34,201 nt of DNA, taken from IMG/VR virus record IMGVR_UViG_3300030114_000028, positions 1-34,201 of that record; one strand, 5' to 3'. The notes under the pieces are model-generated. The model searched no databases. It had not been told where the DNA came from and was given only the letters and a program-made list of their open reading frames with translations. The DNA is from a virus. Of the stretch, positions 8,451 to 14,953 are shown piece after piece; position 1 is the first letter of the stretch; the number at the start of each line of letters is the position of its first letter. A program made the translations under genes and the position numbers.

Positions 8451-10175
8451 ATGGCAAATTTATTTAAAACAAGATTTGTTCCAAATCCTGATGGTACAGA
8501 TTCAGCTAGAGCTATAACAAATGCTAATACAGTTTTTGTGCATACGTATGTGGGAGATGATTTTTCAGGTGATGGAACTCGTGAATATCCATTTAAAAGT
8601 ATGTTTAAAGCTGTACAAAAAAGTGGTATTAGTAATATCGTTTTTAGAGGGGTTATAAATGAATATTTTAATTTAGGTGATAAAAATTTAATAGGTGATG
8701 AGATAAATCAGCAATTACTATTTTTAAATTATAATCCTATTATCCATGAAGGACTATCTTGTTTTAATATGACTGTTGACAGCGTTAGTGGAATAAACAA
8801 TAGTAGATCTTGGTTTCATTCAATAATTAATAATTATAATATAGGGGGCCTAAATGATTTTAGCTATTTATTTATTAACCATATAGTGCATGGTAGTTCT
8901 AATGATGGTAGAAGAGATCATTATCTTTATCAGTCTACATTTTTGGGAAATGAAATATCATGGTGTACAGCAAAAAATAGTATTCAAATAGTTGAGTTTA
9001 ATTTTCTAGGAATATCACTTTATGGTTATAATACTTACATGGTTTTCCCATCAACCTGTATTTTTAAATACCTATCGGTACCTATTACTCAACCCGTATG
9101 GACTAATGACTCAAAAGCAAATATTCAATTAGTTCGTAATGCTTATGTTTCTGCTGGAATGTCTGTTGCTGATTCAATATTATTGTTTGCAAAAGATAGT
9201 TTTGGAAATGAAACATGTCGAATTGTAAAAGAACAAAGAAATGGAGGAACATCTGCAAATATATTTAATGCGTACAATACAGATGGCACTGTATCAGATT
9301 ATTCACTGAATCCACAATCAAATAATGAAGCACTTTACGCTTCCGATTTAGGAGGTTACGTAGGTTGTTTTAAACCTGCTGCAAAAATAGATTTAATTAA
9401 TGATTTAAGCGAAGCAATTAATGTGAATGCAGATGGTACAGAATCTTCAGAGCAAGGGCTTCTATTAATGCGTAAAATGGTTAGTGGAGTTAAATCTATT
9501 GAATTTGATACTACATCTAATCAGGTATGGAATCGTTGTACTTCTAATACCGTTAACATTCCGAATGGAGTTAAGTATAATGGTAGTAATGTAAATAGTG
9601 ATGATGGTAGTGCTTTTGGATATTATTTTGGGAAACATCAAAATCTAATGAATCCACTTTCTTTACTTCCTACAGACATTTTAGAGCCTAATACAATTTA
9701 CAAAGTTTGTAATTTGAATCGAGATATTTATTCGGCTGTTGTTTTTAATGGTACTCAGTATCTACCTGATTATTTTTTTAAGACAGGTACATCCGTTTTA
9801 AATTTTACATTACTCAATGGAGATTCAGGAACTAATGTAAAAAAAGTTTTAGCAACTCCACTTGAAAGTATAGAAATTCTTCCGTATGATAATATGGATA
9901 CTCCATCACTTGATTTTCCAAGGTACAGTGCACCTTTTTTTGGAGATGTGCAAATGCTGTTTCATAAAGTAGGGGTAAATATTGATAAGCCTGTTTTATT
10001 CAGTGAAGTAGAGAATGACAAGATTTCTTACTATGATAATTGGGCAGTTACTAATGCAGACCAGGAATTTGTTACACTTGCTAATGATACTGCGAATTAC
10101 TATTATAAGATTCCTGTACTTAAATTTATGCGTGTCGAATTGAATGCCCATTTTAATGCGGATTACGATCAATAA
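8451..10175 (+). CDS. Tail spike, probable right-handed beta-helix receptor-binding protein
   Basis: A 574-residue protein with a short N-terminal region followed at residues ~28-55 by VFVHTYVGDDFSGDGTREYP and then FKSMFKAVQ. This resembles the entry of many parallel beta-helix proteins (DUF1565/pectate-lyase-like: a Gly/Asp turn, then PF-xx-xxKAVQ). Asn-rich repeated strands follow. No catalytic residues of a lyase or hydrolase can be identified. Position and composition fit host-surface binding. The region is richer in A/T and Asn codons than the preceding tail genes, which may reflect exchange of the host-range module. Confidence 0.65.
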   Translation: MANLFKTRFVPNPDGTDSARAITNANTVFVHTYVGDDFSGDGTREYPFKSMFKAVQKSGISNIVFRGVINEYFNLGDKNLIGDEINQQLLFLNYNPIIHEGLSCFNMTVDSVSGINNSRSWFHSIINNYNIGGLNDFSYLFINHIVHGSSNDGRRDHYLYQSTFLGNEISWCTAKNSIQIVEFNFLGISLYGYNTYMVFPSTCIFKYLSVPITQPVWTNDSKANIQLVRNAYVSAGMSVADSILLFAKDSFGNETCRIVKEQRNGGTSANIFNAYNTDGTVSDYSLNPQSNNEALYASDLGGYVGCFKPAAKIDLINDLSEAINVNADGTESSEQGLLLMRKMVSGVKSIEFDTTSNQVWNRCTSNTVNIPNGVKYNGSNVNSDDGSAFGYYFGKHQNLMNPLSLLPTDILEPNTIYKVCNLNRDIYSAVVFNGTQYLPDYFFKTGTSVLNFTLLNGDSGTNVKKVLATPLESIEILPYDNMDTPSLDFPRYSAPFFGDVQMLFHKVGVNIDKPVLFSEVENDKISYYDNWAVTNADQEFVTLANDTANYYYKIPVLKFMRVELNAHFNADYDQ

Positions 10176-10177
10176 TT

Positions 10178-10384
10178 ATGATACGAATAAACTCAATCGG
10201 AATTGCTTTAGATACTGGAATTATACCTCCCGTAAGTCGTGTAAGGAGTAAAATTTACTCTATAGGACTGAACTTGGAATATGGAGTGATACCTCCTAAA
10301 AATTATTATAGAACTAAAATTTCAAGTATAGGAATCAGTTTAGAATCAGTTGAGGATAGTGAATTTAATTATCAAATAATGTAA
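10178..10384 (+). CDS. Small protein built from three ~22-residue repeats
   Basis: A 68-residue protein starting 2 nt after the spike stop codon. It contains two and a half copies of a repeat with the pattern I-x-SIG-[IL]-x-L-x-x-G-[IV]-IPP, then x5-R-[ST]-K. The units begin near residues 4, 26 and 48. No signal or membrane segment is seen. It is probably a tail-associated or assembly protein by position; the function is unknown. Confidence 0.6.
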   Translation: MIRINSIGIALDTGIIPPVSRVRSKIYSIGLNLEYGVIPPKNYYRTKISSIGISLESVEDSEFNYQIM

Positions 10385-10393
10385 AATAAAACC

Positions 10394-10585
10394 ATGATAC
10401 AATTTATAAAAAATGTATTCTCTGCAGAAAGCCCGACATCTTCAAAAAGATTTTTTGGTTCAATAGGGTTTATTTGTGCGATTGTATTTATTGCTATCTG
10501 GGCACATAATTTAATTGATGAATTGCTTTACGTTTCAGCGGGTTTGATAGGATTAGGTATTTTAGACCGATGGATTAAAAAATAG
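10394..10585 (+). CDS. Small two-helix membrane protein, holin-like
   Basis: The 63-residue protein has a short polar N-terminus and two hydrophobic helices at about residues 19-38 and 42-58, ending in a basic tail (RWIKK). It directly precedes a larger holin candidate and the endolysin, so it may be a second holin or antiholin. Assignment rests on topology and position only. Confidence 0.6.
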   Translation: MIQFIKNVFSAESPTSSKRFFGSIGFICAIVFIAIWAHNLIDELLYVSAGLIGLGILDRWIKK

Positions 10586-10621
10586 AATTAAACTACCTCG
10601 AGAGAGGATAAATGAATTATT

Positions 10622-11092
10622 ATGTTAGAAGCATTTTACAATTACATGAAGCCATTCATTCTGTTTGCAATAACAGGAGTAATAGGGGCATTCAGCCCAC
10701 TACGGGATACAATAATTGTCTTAAACATTGCTTTTGCTACTAACATAGCAATGGGAGTAATAGCAGATTTTCATGTAAACAAAGCAAAATTCAACATGAA
10801 AAAATTCTGGGAAGCATTCTTACACATCACACTTTTTATCCTGTTTATTTTTATTGTAAATGAAACGACAACCCGAATGGGTGACCTTGCATCCGGTAGG
10901 TTGTGTGTAAAATGGACTACTTACATTGTCGTAACCGGTTATCTTATTAATATATTGCGAAATGCTCATGATACTTGGCCGAATAACGCTACAATTTCAT
11001 TTTTATACATGATTGTTAGCACGGAGGTAGTGACTAAGATTAAAGATATGATAGGAATAAAAAAAGAGACTGTTACACCATTTGATAAATAA
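10622..11092 (+). CDS. Phage holin, multi-spanning (Phage_holin_4-like)
   Basis: A 156-residue membrane protein with about four predicted transmembrane helices (~10-28, 30-48, 64-82, 96-113) and a charged C-terminal tail. Length, helix layout and position next to a muramidase fit the toxin-secretion/lysis holin family. It would form lesions in the inner membrane that release the endolysin at the time of lysis. The start codon is preceded by an AT-rich gap with a short CCTC/GAGG hairpin. Confidence 0.7.
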   Translation: MLEAFYNYMKPFILFAITGVIGAFSPLRDTIIVLNIAFATNIAMGVIADFHVNKAKFNMKKFWEAFLHITLFILFIFIVNETTTRMGDLASGRLCVKWTTYIVVTGYLINILRNAHDTWPNNATISFLYMIVSTEVVTKIKDMIGIKKETVTPFDK

Positions 11093-11110
11093 AATTTGAT
11101 AAATAAAATT

Positions 11111-11524
11111 ATGGCAGACTATAGAAAAGCAATTGCAAAAGTACTTCTTATCGAGGGCGGGTACGTCAATGATAAGGACGATAACGGAGGTGAAACTTAC
11201 AAAGGTATTGCACGTAAATTTTGGCCTAAATGGTCAGGATGGGTAATTATAGATATCTGTAAAAAAGATTCAAAGAATTTTCCAAAAAACTTGAAATTAA
11301 ATCCAACTTTGAATGAACTGATCATTGGTTTTTACAAACTCAATTTTTGGGATAAAATAGGCGGTGATGGCATAAAGTCCGAATCTATTGCTTCGATCTT
11401 AGTTGATACTGCAGTTCTCGAGGGTATTAAACCGGGAGTAAGGAAAGCACAGGAAATCGTAGGGTTAGCTCAAAATGGAATTGTAGATATTAATTTAGTA
11501 ACCAAATTAAATTTATTAGCATGA
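11111..11524 (+). CDS. Endolysin, GH108 N-acetylmuramidase, catalytic part (C-terminus missing)
   Basis: I use the ATG at 11111 (137 residues); an upstream in-frame TTG at 11096 is less likely. Residues 15-33 carry the GH108 signature EGGYVNDKDDNGGETYKGI with the expected catalytic Glu15. Later, residues ~100-135 match the start of the PG_binding_3 region, ending where homologues read DGIIGPKTL. Family members normally continue some 40-60 residues, including a conserved GW-x-x-R end. Here the frame stops with an ATGA overlap, and a similar C-terminal segment appears at the end of the next gene. Substrate is peptidoglycan; there is no signal peptide, so a holin is needed for release. Confidence 0.8.
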   Translation: MADYRKAIAKVLLIEGGYVNDKDDNGGETYKGIARKFWPKWSGWVIIDICKKDSKNFPKNLKLNPTLNELIIGFYKLNFWDKIGGDGIKSESIASILVDTAVLEGIKPGVRKAQEIVGLAQNGIVDINLVTKLNLLA

Positions 11525-11796
11525 AAAAAATACTCTTATTACTGGTTTTTATACCGGTATTTTGTTTTTCGCAAATGGATGTCACTAAACAAGTAAATGA
11601 AAGCGTTCTTAGGCTTAAAGTACTTGTACTTCAGGATTCAATTGCAAGGCTAAATAACAGACCTGTTATGACAGAAAAACAATTTATAATTCTTTACAAG
11701 TACAGCCGACTTTTAAAGTACTATAAAATCTGCAAAAATAAACCCTCTCAGTGGAAATATTACAAAGGTTGGTCAACAAGAGTCTTTGAAAACTAA
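11521..11796 (+). CDS. Secreted protein with a GH108-like C-terminal tail
   Basis: This 91-residue protein starts in the ATGA overlap with the muramidase stop. Residues 1-18 are a clear Sec signal peptide ending FCFSQ. Residues 20-50 are helical. Residues about 54-91 (FIILYKYSRLLKYYKICKNK, then GWSTRV) look like the end of a GH108/PG_binding_3 protein, the part that the upstream gene lacks. It may supply the missing half to the muramidase in the periplasm, or be an independent lysis accessory that captured that tail. Reading the two as one gene would need a frameshift. Confidence 0.65.
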   Translation: MKKILLLLVFIPVFCFSQMDVTKQVNESVLRLKVLVLQDSIARLNNRPVMTEKQFIILYKYSRLLKYYKICKNKPSQWKYYKGWSTRVFEN

Positions 11797-11848
11797 ACAC
11801 AATTTAATTCAAATATTATATACAATTTCATCTATAAATTATATAATT

Positions 11849-12457
11849 ATGAAAAAGCTAATTTACATCCTATTTACGCTATTATTTATTATTAGTTGTT
11901 CAAGTCTTAAGAAAACTAATCAAACGTCCTTAAAAACGTCCGTGGATAGCAAAGCGAGTCTTTCAAAGGATATAAAACAATCTACTGATTCATCTTTGAC
12001 CGATAAATCGAAAACAAACAAAGAAAAGGAGATTGTAAAAACATTTGATCAGGTAAGTTCACAATCTGGAAATATAACAGGCACGCTGAAAACCTACGAT
12101 CCAACATTACCCATTGATCCAAGTACGGGCAAACATCCGTTAGTTTCTGAGTTAGATTTTACAAATAAAACGGTTTCGGATAATAAAGTAAATAATACAG
12201 AGAAAATAAATGTCAATTCCGGTATTGTAAACGATATTAAAGTAGCTGTAAAAAAGGGGTTAGATGTAAAAGTAGACAGTTCAGCAGAGGTTAAAGCAAT
12301 AGTAGATCAAAAGGTCTTAACTACAAAATCACGAACTTCGAGTTGGTGGTGGATTGCGATAATAGTAGCCGGGGGAGTTGGTGCTGGAACGTTTTTATTG
12401 AAGAAATTCCCTTTAGTAGTTATTTGGGATAAAATAAAGGGGTTATTTAAAAAGTAA
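11849..12457 (+). CDS. Candidate unimolecular spanin (lipoprotein with C-terminal membrane anchor)
   Basis: The ATG at 11849 puts a lipoprotein signal directly at the N-terminus (MKKLIYILFTLLFIISC, Cys17). A TTG at 11786 would add 21 residues before it and is unlikely. The mature chain is Ser/Thr/Lys-rich for about 145 residues. A hydrophobic helix follows at ~166-184 (WWWIAIIVAGGVGAGTF) and then a basic tail KIKGLFKK. A lipid anchor for the outer membrane plus a C-terminal inner-membrane helix is the known layout of unimolecular spanins, which fuse the two membranes in the last step of lysis. Position after holin and endolysin genes fits. Confidence 0.7.
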   Translation: MKKLIYILFTLLFIISCSSLKKTNQTSLKTSVDSKASLSKDIKQSTDSSLTDKSKTNKEKEIVKTFDQVSSQSGNITGTLKTYDPTLPIDPSTGKHPLVSELDFTNKTVSDNKVNNTEKINVNSGIVNDIKVAVKKGLDVKVDSSAEVKAIVDQKVLTTKSRTSSWWWIAIIVAGGVGAGTFLLKKFPLVVIWDKIKGLFKK

Positions 12458-12461
12458 CACC

Positions 12462-12596
12462 ATGAAAGCACTTAATCTTATAGCTGAATTAGAGGAATTA
12501 ATCAACTCATTTGGCCCTCAATGGAATTTATTCGGGGTTTTAGATAAAATTAAATCGCTGCTAAAGGATTTAAGGGCAGAAATTGAAAGTATTTGA
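12462..12596 (+). CDS. 44-residue helical protein after the spanin gene
   Basis: An ATG four nt after the spanin stop opens a frame for MKALNLIAELEELINSFGPQ and ends in KDLRAEIESI, a Leu/Glu-rich helical peptide. It is the last gene of the rightward late unit, just before a convergent terminator. No function is recognised; the tight spacing supports it being translated. Confidence 0.5.
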   Translation: MKALNLIAELEELINSFGPQWNLFGVLDKIKSLLKDLRAEIESI

Positions 12597-12660
12597 TATA
12601 TATTAAGGTGGTTAGTTGAATTCATAATGTGATTTTTTCATAGTATTAGGTTTAATTGTA

Positions 12661-12692
12661 AGAAAAGCCCCGTTGTGAAACGAGGCTTTTCT
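12661..12692 (+). terminator. Late-operon terminator between convergent genes
   Basis: The hairpin pairs AGAAAAGCC with GGCTTTTCT (9 bp). One C-A mismatch follows, then CGTT with AACG, around a GTGA loop. The TTTT within the 3' arm gives a terminator-like end on the + strand. It separates the late genes from the leftward HTH gene and may work in both directions. Confidence 0.75.
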
Positions 12693-12696
12693 GTAT

Positions 12697-13002
12697 TTAT
12701 AAATTCAATAACGCTAACAATCTCTCTAAATACTTATCCGGTATTGGTCTATGACCATTTAGATACTTTGTTAAACTATTATTATCATATCCTAAAAAAA
12801 TGGCTACTTCGCGAATAGATAACTTTTCTTTATAAATTGCCTCTTTGATTTCTTTACGTAGGTCCCTGGCAACAAAGTATTTTTCAAGTTTTGTATCATA
12901 AATAATCCTGTATCCTTCCTTATCTAATTCAGCCGAAACGCTGATAAAAGTATCCGGTGAATCAATTTCTTGTAATTTATTTATTAAATCTATTGTTTTC
13001 AT
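12697..13002 (-). CDS. Small HTH (XRE-like) DNA-binding protein
   Basis: A 101-residue protein. Residues ~52-92 read like a Cro/CI-type helix-turn-helix: KEKLSIREVAIFLGYDNNSL, then a recognition-like segment with NGHRPIPDKYLERL. The N-terminal half may be a dimerisation or sensing domain. It lies alone at the junction of late and early regions, read toward the late genes. I see no good leftward promoter immediately before it, so it may depend on read-through from the acidic-protein promoter at 14045-14077. Confidence 0.6.
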   Translation of the reverse strand: MKTIDLINKLQEIDSPDTFISVSAELDKEGYRIIYDTKLEKYFVARDLRKEIKEAIYKEKLSIREVAIFLGYDNNSLTKYLNGHRPIPDKYLERLLALLNL

Positions 13003-13022
13003 AAAATAATTATTTATATTTG
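12992..13022 (+). promoter_or_regulatory. Candidate promoter for a rightward small RNA
   Basis: ATTG (12992-12995) and TATATTTG (13015-13022) are separated by exactly 19 nt; the second is a perfect TAnnTTTG element. The promoter faces away from the HTH gene it overlaps and toward an intergenic stretch without a + strand reading frame. Confidence 0.5.
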
Positions 13023-13025
13023 TCG

Positions 13026-13139
13026 CTCTAATTGAACCGTTTGGAATTGAAATAAATTTAATTGTTAGACGCTTTTTAATTATTTCGTCTGAATCTTCAA
13101 AATTGTAAGGGAACCGGTGTAAATCGGTTCCCTTTTTTT
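13026..13139 (+). ncRNA. Candidate ~110-nt small RNA
   Basis: Between the promoter at 12992-13022 and a classical intrinsic terminator at 13107-13139 lies about 110 nt with no open frame of note. A 7-bp hairpin (TTAGACG at 13065-13071 with CGTCTGA at 13086-13092) precedes the terminator. Both flanking genes are on the other strand, so the T-tailed terminator can only serve a rightward transcript that starts here. The RNA would be antisense to the 5' leader of the HTH gene. No known RNA family is recognised. Confidence 0.5.
13107..13139 (+). terminator. Strong intrinsic terminator on the + strand
   Basis: A perfect 10-bp stem (AAGGGAACCG with CGGTTCCCTT) and an 8-nt loop are followed by seven T residues. 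The T run lies only on the + strand side. On the other strand the hairpin follows the acidic-protein gene but has no comparable U tail there. Confidence 0.8.
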
Positions 13140-13142
13140 GGC

Positions 13143-13997
13143 TTAATTTTCTTCATCACGTTCACTTACGGTTGCAATTTCCCAACTTGTTGCCCAAGCT
13201 GATTTTACAAATCCGTATTTTTCGCCTTTATAATATATGAAACCGTTTGATTCGCTTTCAGAACTGCAATTTTCATAATCTTCAAGTATTTCATCTTCTA
13301 ATTCTGAATCAATTCTTTCCAAATCGGTTGGGTAATCAGTATCTAATGTAACGGTCTGATGATTGTTCCCATTCCAATAATTGTAGGTCTCTGAAATTTC
13401 TGTATGAGTTTCGTTTTCTTCTTTCCAGTTTTCAAAGAATTCAACCATTTTCCCAAATTCAGGGAATATACCGGAATCTTCATTATCTGACAACAATTCC
13501 ACTAAATCACGACTTGTTAAATCATTGTCATCCATCAAAGATCCAATTCCAAAATTACCGGATAAAGCGATATAAAAATCTAAGTGAATATCGCATGATG
13601 AATTTTCAAAAGCATAGCAACCTGCATTATAGCAACCTACTTGTTGACCGTTATTATCATAAGTTTCGCATAATTTTTTTGTTTCAAACCATCCTTCTCT
13701 TACTAATAGTAATTCGTCTGACATTGTATTACGAATTATCATTAAATCATCACTTTTAAGTTTATAATTGAAATTTGAATTTACAAAGTCTCTAATTTCT
13801 TGAATGTAACGTTTTCTTGCATCTTTATTTTCTTCAAAATCGGTTATTTCTTCGTCAGATAAGAACCATAACCATCCCTGGTCCTGTGCTTCTGTGTCAG
13901 CTAAAATATACTCAGCAGCATTACCACCATTTTCAATAATTGACTTTTTGTTATCAGATACGTAAGAATTCAATAATGTTTCGATTGAAGTTTTCAT
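13143..13997 (-). CDS. Acidic protein of unknown function
   Basis: A 284-residue, strongly acidic protein (many Asp/Glu, e.g. LEDEILEDYENC) with several Cys (NAGCYAFENSSC) and Trp/Tyr residues. No signal peptide or membrane segment is seen, and I recognise no family. It has its own strong promoter with an inverted repeat between the two boxes and is separated from the early operon by a terminator, so it is expressed on its own. A DNA-mimic or anti-defence role would suit the acidity and separate control, but that is only speculation. Confidence 0.6.
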   Translation of the reverse strand: MKTSIETLLNSYVSDNKKSIIENGGNAAEYILADTEAQDQGWLWFLSDEEITDFEENKDARKRYIQEIRDFVNSNFNYKLKSDDLMIIRNTMSDELLLVREGWFETKKLCETYDNNGQQVGCYNAGCYAFENSSCDIHLDFYIALSGNFGIGSLMDDNDLTSRDLVELLSDNEDSGIFPEFGKMVEFFENWKEENETHTEISETYNYWNGNNHQTVTLDTDYPTDLERIDSELEDEILEDYENCSSESESNGFIYYKGEKYGFVKSAWATSWEIATVSERDEEN

Positions 13998-14044
13998 AAT
14001 GTTTATTTTTTAATTGTTAGACGTTTAATTTCTTTTTGATGATA

Positions 14045-14077
14045 CAAAGATAGTCATATTTGACTATATAAACCAAA
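14045..14077 (-). promoter_or_regulatory. Promoter of the acidic-protein gene
   Basis: On the - strand TTTG (14074-14077) and TATCTTTG (14045-14052) are separated by 21 nt, matching the Bacteroidota primary-sigma pattern. Transcription would start near 14038, giving a leader of about 40 nt before the ATG at 13997. That leader contains CGTCTAACAATTAA, which also occurs before the HTH gene at 13002. Confidence 0.7.
14050..14067. promoter_or_regulatory. Palindromic operator candidate (ATAGTCA-n4-TGACTAT)
   Basis: A perfect inverted repeat with 7-bp arms and a 4-nt centre lies between the -33 and -7 boxes of the acidic-protein promoter and overlaps the -7 box. A dimeric repressor bound here would block the promoter; the HTH protein encoded nearby (12697-13002) is one candidate. 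Confidence 0.55.
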
Positions 14078-14130
14078 TTATTTGTGTTAAATCTTAGTTA
14101 AATCTTTCAATAAGCTATATAAAACAAAAA

Positions 14131-14152
14131 AAACCGCCATTTCTGACGGTTT
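14131..14152 (-). terminator. Terminator of the long leftward operon
   Basis: Read on the - strand, AAACCGTC pairs with GGCGGTTT (one G-U pair) around AGAAAT, followed by TTTTTGTTTTA. It directly follows the stop codon of the VRR-NUC gene and closes the early operon. Confidence 0.75.
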
Positions 14153-14155
14153 CAC

Positions 14156-14638
14156 CTATTTTAAATACTCTTTCATCTCGTCAATCGCATTTCCAACGCT
14201 CCGAACAATTACATACTTACTACCACAACTCTCTGCCTGTTGTTGAAATAATAGTTGTTCATCCGATTGATTGCCTTGTTGAGTTTTAAACTCCATTAGA
14301 AGGCTTGCAAATCCTTTTTTAGGTATAAGAAGGATTACGTCGGGAACTCCTGGCTTCAATCCTTGCCTTTTAAGATTCTTAGCTTCAATCGGATTCCTGG
14401 ATCCACCATTCGGAACGGAAAAAAGTAACTTATCTGGTAATTTCGGGAAGAACGTCGGAACAACTTTAAAAAACTCTGATTGGATATCCGCTTCTTCATG
14501 ACCTATTTTTCTTTTTCCTTTCTTTGGTTCTGCAGCATCCTTTTTATTTGTATAACAAAGATAACAAACAAATCCTTCAGGAGTTTCAATGACCGATACT
14601 TTCGGTTTATGGCAATGTATGCAAATTTCTTCTTTCAT
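14156..14638 (-). CDS. VRR-NUC domain nuclease with N-terminal zinc ribbon
   Basis: A 160-residue protein. Residues 6-29 hold two CxxC/CxxC-like pairs (CIHCH and CYLC), a zinc-ribbon pattern. Residues ~48-160 are a VRR-NUC nuclease domain: EEADIQSEFF, then SVPNGGSRNP, GVPD (Asp100), the EFK motif (Glu116, Lys118) and the Gln-rich helix SDEQLLFQQQAE. These are the PD-(D/E)XK catalytic positions. VRR-NUC proteins in phages are taken to cut branched or ss/ds DNA during replication or packaging. It is the last gene of the leftward operon. Confidence 0.85.
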   Translation of the reverse strand: MKEEICIHCHKPKVSVIETPEGFVCYLCYTNKKDAAEPKKGKRKIGHEEADIQSEFFKVVPTFFPKLPDKLLFSVPNGGSRNPIEAKNLKRQGLKPGVPDVILLIPKKGFASLLMEFKTQQGNQSDEQLLFQQQAESCGSKYVIVRSVGNAIDEMKEYLK

Positions 14639-14640
14639 AG

Positions 14641-14952
14641 TTATAAATTAAATGTATCTTCAGCAGTTGGTCTACATGGATTAAATTGGACAGTGTAACC
14701 AAGTGCTTTCATTTTTAGAATATCAGTTTCGATTACTCCGACAAATGCAGGGAATTTATTATGTCCACAACAGCACCCCGTTGTTATAATACCCATCTTC
14801 CATAACTCCTGAATTTCTTCCAATATGCAGGAGTCGATACAAATTGTATGAGATGAGGTTCCTTCGCATCGACCTATCATATGTTTAGGTCGATTGACTT
14901 CGATTTGATTGGCATAACTGCCTGATTCAACGTTTTTACAATTGCACATCAT
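14641..14952 (-). CDS. Cys-rich phage protein of unknown function
   Basis: A 103-residue protein with many Cys and His residues (CNCKN near the start, ICIDSCILEEI, GCCCGHNK, NPCRP), which suggests metal binding. Two ATG codons are adjacent (14952 and 14949), and either could be used. It lies between the SPFH gene (2 nt gap) and the VRR-NUC gene (2 nt gap). Function unknown. Confidence 0.65.
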   Translation of the reverse strand: MMCNCKNVESGSYANQIEVNRPKHMIGRCEGTSSHTICIDSCILEEIQELWKMGIITTGCCCGHNKFPAFVGVIETDILKMKALGYTVQFNPCRPTAEDTFNL

Positions 14953-14953
14953 A

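Noticed and set aside
11096-11110. TTG start for the endolysin, adding five residues
   Set aside because: The ATG at 11111 places the conserved start correctly and Bacteroidota genes rarely use TTG.
11500-11530. Programmed frameshift joining the endolysin to the next gene
   Set aside because: The second gene has its own ATG in an ATGA overlap and a full signal peptide, and I see no slippery heptamer with a following hairpin.
11786-11848. TTG start giving a longer spanin
   Set aside because: It would put 21 residues before the lipoprotein signal, which must be N-terminal.
13056-13070. Shared TTAATTGTTAGACG at ~13,058 and ~14,012 as phage attachment-site duplication
   Set aside because: The two copies are on the upstream side of neighbouring - strand genes and are short; a shared leader motif is the simpler reading.
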